Source: [Scytonema hofmanni] UTEX 2349
GTDB taxonomy: Bacteria; Cyanobacteriota; Cyanobacteriia; Cyanobacteriales; Nostocaceae
DNA length: 64,000 nt
Assembly: GCF_000582685.1 (NCBI RefSeq)
Contig: NZ_KK073768.1
Coordinates: 356,310 to 420,309 of the forward strand
Reading direction: 5' to 3'
A model generated the notes under the pieces. It was not told where the DNA came from. It did not search any database and saw only the letters and a program-made list of their open reading frames with translations. The position numbers and the translations under genes are program-made. Below are positions 62,201 through 64,000 of this stretch, piece after piece. Within the stretch, counting starts at the first letter, position 1; each line of letters begins with the position of its first letter.

Positions 62201-64000
62201 TTAACGAATCTGCTGATGCCCTGTTTTTAGTCGATTCGCAAACGCTGCTCACCTTAGATTGTAATCGACGGGCGGTGGAATTATTTGAGGCTACTGACAA
62301 ATCTGAACTAATTTTGATTGAAGGACATAAACTCCAGTGCCGTCAATTTTCTTTTGATGAGATGGCTGCGATCATCACAGAAATCCAGTCGAAAGGAGTA
62401 TGGAGTCGAGAGATTGAATATGTTACTCTTCAGGGTAAAATTTTCTGGGGCAACATTGCAGCCAAGCCCATTACTGTAGCTGGACATACCATGAATCTAG
62501 TACGGGTAAGTGATATCAGCGAACGCAAACAGGCTGAAGAAGCACTGGCGAAATATGCCCGTGAGGTCGAAGATTTGTACGAGAATGCTCCCTGTGGCTA
62601 CCATTCCATCAACAGCGAAGGCATATTGATCAAGGTCAACGAGACTGAACTGCAATGGTTGGGTTATACCCGTGAGGAAATGATTGGCAAACCCCTAGTG
62701 AATTTTTTCACCCAACCCAGCTGCTTCGCTTTCGCGCAAAACTATCCTCGCTTCAAAAAGCAGGGCTGGGTAAAAGATTTAGAATTTGACATGATTTGTA
62801 AAGATGGCACAGTTTTACCAGTGCTGATCAGCGCTACTGCCGTCAAAGATGCAGATGGGAACTATCTATATAGCCGTAGCACCCTATTTGATATCCGCGA
62901 ACAGCAAGCTGCACTACGTGAACGCAAACAAATCGCGCAAAAACTGGAAGAATCACGCAAAATGCTGCAAACGGTACTAGATACATTTCCCCAACGTGTT
63001 TTCTGGAAAGACCGCCAATCGCGCTTTCTCGGCTGCAATCCAGCATTTATCCGCCATTCTCAACTGACAGCGGATGAGATCATCGGCAAGACCGACTTTG
63101 AATTACCTTGGGCAAAGTCGGCACACCTCTACTGTGCAGACGATGCGATGGTGATGAATACCCAAACACCTAAACTAGGGTATGAGGAGCCAACGAGAGG
63201 ACTTAATGGCGAAGAACTCTGGCTGCGAACTAATAAAGTCCCCCTCACTAATAGCGCAGGTGAGGTGATTGGCTTACTGGTATCTCACGAAGATATCACA
63301 GAACGCAAACAAGCGGAAGCACAACTGCGGCAGACGAATGAGCAACTTGCTAACGCCAACGTGGAACTTGCCCGCGCAACCCGCCTCAAAGACGAATTTC
63401 TTGCAAACATGAGCCATGAACTGCGAACGCCTCTTAATGCCATTCTGGGTATGTCTGAGGGCTTCTTGGAAGGTGTGTTTGGTTCCATTAATGAAAGACA
63501 AGTAAAAGCGATCGCCACTATTGAGCGCAGTGGCAGACATTTGCTAGAACTAATCAACGACATTCTAGACTTGTCTAAAATCGAATCTGGCAAACTGGAA
63601 CTGCAATTGAGTGATGTTTCTGTCAGGAGCCTCTGTGATGCCAGCCTCGCCTTTGTCAAACAAATGGCTTTGAAAAAGAATATTCGCCTCAATACTCACG
63701 TTTATGACAATATTGGCAGCATCCAAGTAGACGATCGCCGCCTGCGTCAGGTACTGATCAACCTGTTGAGCAACGCTGTCAAGTTTACACCAGAAGGGGG
63801 ATCTATAAAGCTAGAAGTCCGGCTGGAGGGAGATGAGGGAGCAGGGGGAGCAGGGGGAGATGGGGGAGCAGGGGGAGCAGGGGGAGCAGGGGGAGCAGGG
63901 GAAGTAAATTCCCCCTTGTCTCCCTTGTCTCCCTCATCCTCCTCATCCTCCTCATCCTCCTCATCCTCCTCATCCTCCTCATCCTCCTCATCCTCCTCAT
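59206..64000 (+). CDS. Receiver-first hybrid histidine kinase: REC, GAF (cyanobacteriochrome-like), eight PAS, HisKA, HATPase (3' end outside window)
   Basis: At least 1598 aa, open to the window edge. ATG 59206 begins the receiver domain: D13-D14 (LLVDDC), phospho-acceptor D60 (VIVLDFLLPDGDG) and K112 (YLVKDK). A GAF domain (about 150-300) has LTNCHLHLLEQFEVKANLVV, whose Cys242-His243 matches the bilin-linking pair of cyanobacteriochromes. PAS domains start near 326, 460, 586, 726, 866, 986, 1112 and 1246. The HisKA H-box is FLANMSHELRTPLNAILG (His1404). HATPase begins LINLLSNAVKFTPEGG, then is interrupted from 63826 by a Gly/Ala- and Ser-rich repeat in frame. Confidence 0.9.
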   Translation, partial: MSHRSPLTILLVDDCAEDRLKLCHLLQQDSLYNYRIFEFETVTQAMTWCQQEIPDVIVLDFLLPDGDGLEFIQQFRQCHSHSQTAFIMLTGQGDEIIAVRAMKSGAQDYLVKDKLTAEVLQSAIHHAVERMHLIRQLEQSREQQQLIAAIALRIRQSLKLEEILRATATEVRQFLKADRVVVYQFQPDMSGTIVAESVLGGWTVALGKQIQDTCFQQRAGSDYRQGKKRVIDDVYQAGLTNCHLHLLEQFEVKANLVVPILVKEQLWGLLIAHQCNASRDWQAVELDLLDQLAVQIAIAIQQGSAYEQAQAELAERQRTEAALRTSEEKLKLTLSFASIGYWEWNPITNQIFASENAIRCFGSDLSDVNWTYEKWLNQLHPEDQEWVEQKLRQAIATQTDYAVEYRVVCPDDSIHWVSVKGRGVYDQTGQLLRMLGVVVDITERKLSEEERQQAEMLRIELHILEQILEVGLAGYWDWDIPGNQEYLSLTFKQMFGYEDHELPNTPESWQRLIFPEDLPGVLELFEQHVQSRGQIPFYNEVRYRHKNGSTVWVICSGRVIAWDQDGNPLRIIGCHIDITQRKQAEAQLLAIASLQQAILDGTDYAIIFNNSEGIQTFNAAAQKMLGYTADEVVRQINPTTFHDPEELKQRAAKLSLELGREIAPGREFFTIVTQDGSTYENEWTYIRKDGSRFPVFLSVKILKDLEGQNIGFLSIAKDITQQKQIETALRDSELRYAHLAEAAPVAIFQLDALGSCIYVNDRWSEMTGRPTQAALGGGWVQALHPEDGERLGREWSLKFEQGNVDPREFYQSEGRHLRPDGSINWFCVQVLPEINTNDTIIGYIGTLTDISERKQAEEQLHHLSERLTLAISSGGFGIWEYDFVQTRQIWDDRMYELYGVSKTDFNDSFDAWLNCLHPDDRPYMLETMEQVLQGKQEYNVEFRVVQPTGEIRFLKGYGILKRDHQGEVVRMIGVNYDITNRKQAEQELVRNRDLREAIFNESADALFLVDSQTLLTLDCNRRAVELFEATDKSELILIEGHKLQCRQFSFDEMAAIITEIQSKGVWSREIEYVTLQGKIFWGNIAAKPITVAGHTMNLVRVSDISERKQAEEALAKYAREVEDLYENAPCGYHSINSEGILIKVNETELQWLGYTREEMIGKPLVNFFTQPSCFAFAQNYPRFKKQGWVKDLEFDMICKDGTVLPVLISATAVKDADGNYLYSRSTLFDIREQQAALRERKQIAQKLEESRKMLQTVLDTFPQRVFWKDRQSRFLGCNPAFIRHSQLTADEIIGKTDFELPWAKSAHLYCADDAMVMNTQTPKLGYEEPTRGLNGEELWLRTNKVPLTNSAGEVIGLLVSHEDITERKQAEAQLRQTNEQLANANVELARATRLKDEFLANMSHELRTPLNAILGMSEGFLEGVFGSINERQVKAIATIERSGRHLLELINDILDLSKIESGKLELQLSDVSVRSLCDASLAFVKQMALKKNIRLNTHVYDNIGSIQVDDRRLRQVLINLLSNAVKFTPEGGSIKLEVRLEGDEGAGGAGGDGGAGGAGGAGGAGEVNSPLSPLSPSSSSSSSSSSSSSSSSSSSSSS
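63826..64000. repeat. In-frame low-complexity insertion in the kinase ATPase domain
   Basis: Tandem GGGGGAGCA units (63838-63900) then TCATCCTCC units (63927-64000) continue to the window edge. The kinase frame reads GAGGAGGDGGAGGAGGAGG then PLSPLSPSSSSS. The DNA resembles the intergenic array at 50867-50994. Confidence 0.85.

Overview
The window is cyanobacterial DNA, most likely from a filamentous, heterocystous-type genome (Nostocales and relatives). This rests on very frequent HIP1 octamers (GCGATCGC), a full-length Mg-chelatase H subunit (ChlH), a cyanoexosortase A locus with a PEP-CTERM substrate and an HpsJ-like protein, fused CobL, FtsH, short heptamer repeats, and many small dyad and MITE-like repeats. 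No rRNA, tRNA or CRISPR array was found, and the species cannot be told from the sequence.

Layout. 1-7242: cell-surface genes (a barrel-like protein cut by the window edge, a beta-helix/OmpA protein, an SdrD-B/DUF11 secreted protein). 7355-14234: Uma2 nuclease-like gene, uvrB, small stress or unknown genes (an RPI-repeat protein, CsbD-like, a lipoprotein, a 174-aa unknown) and a HigBA-type toxin-antitoxin pair with a palindromic operator candidate. 14794-18844: PEP-CTERM protein, cyanoexosortase A, its associated protein, HpsJ-like protein and a small outer-membrane barrel. 18905-26961: a minus-strand polysaccharide cluster of five glycosyltransferases and a Wzm/Wzt-type ABC exporter. 27471-33719: FAD oxidoreductase, two tandem paralogous membrane proteins, an Uma2 gene and a vMAP-type HTH/NB-ARC/TPR STAND ATPase. 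34137-38617: small membrane proteins, a group II intron 3' remnant, a double-ATPase peptide ABC protein and a GNAT acetyltransferase. 38836-41497: a C5-cytosine methyltransferase between two similar Uma2 genes. 41551-50721: chlH, an LpxB-like gene and ftsH. 50995-56496: an accessory island with a divergent TRADD-N-associated membrane protein and HTH-TRADD-N-pentapeptide protein, a 48-bp HIP1 minisatellite, a Type II restriction-modification pair and a DUF433/DUF5615 toxin-antitoxin pair. 56607-64000: cobL, a decayed histidine kinase and a very large receiver-GAF-PAS-kinase that runs off the window.

How the parts work together. The exosortase set, the glycan export cluster and the surface proteins all serve envelope and extracellular matrix. 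ChlH and CobL are tetrapyrrole enzymes. Defence or conflict genes recur through the window (STAND ATPase, TRADD-N pair, R-M pair, methyltransferase with Uma2 genes, two toxin-antitoxin pairs).

The most distinctive feature is repeat invasion. At least four terminal-inverted-repeat families occur, several carrying the same TAGAGACG/CGTCTCTA dyad inside, and copies of this dyad or of purine-rich tandem repeats sit in frame inside chlH, the LpxB-like gene, the OmpA-protein reading frame and the kinase ATPase domain. The strongest candidate for a little-described biological system is the TRADD-N pair at 50995-52825.
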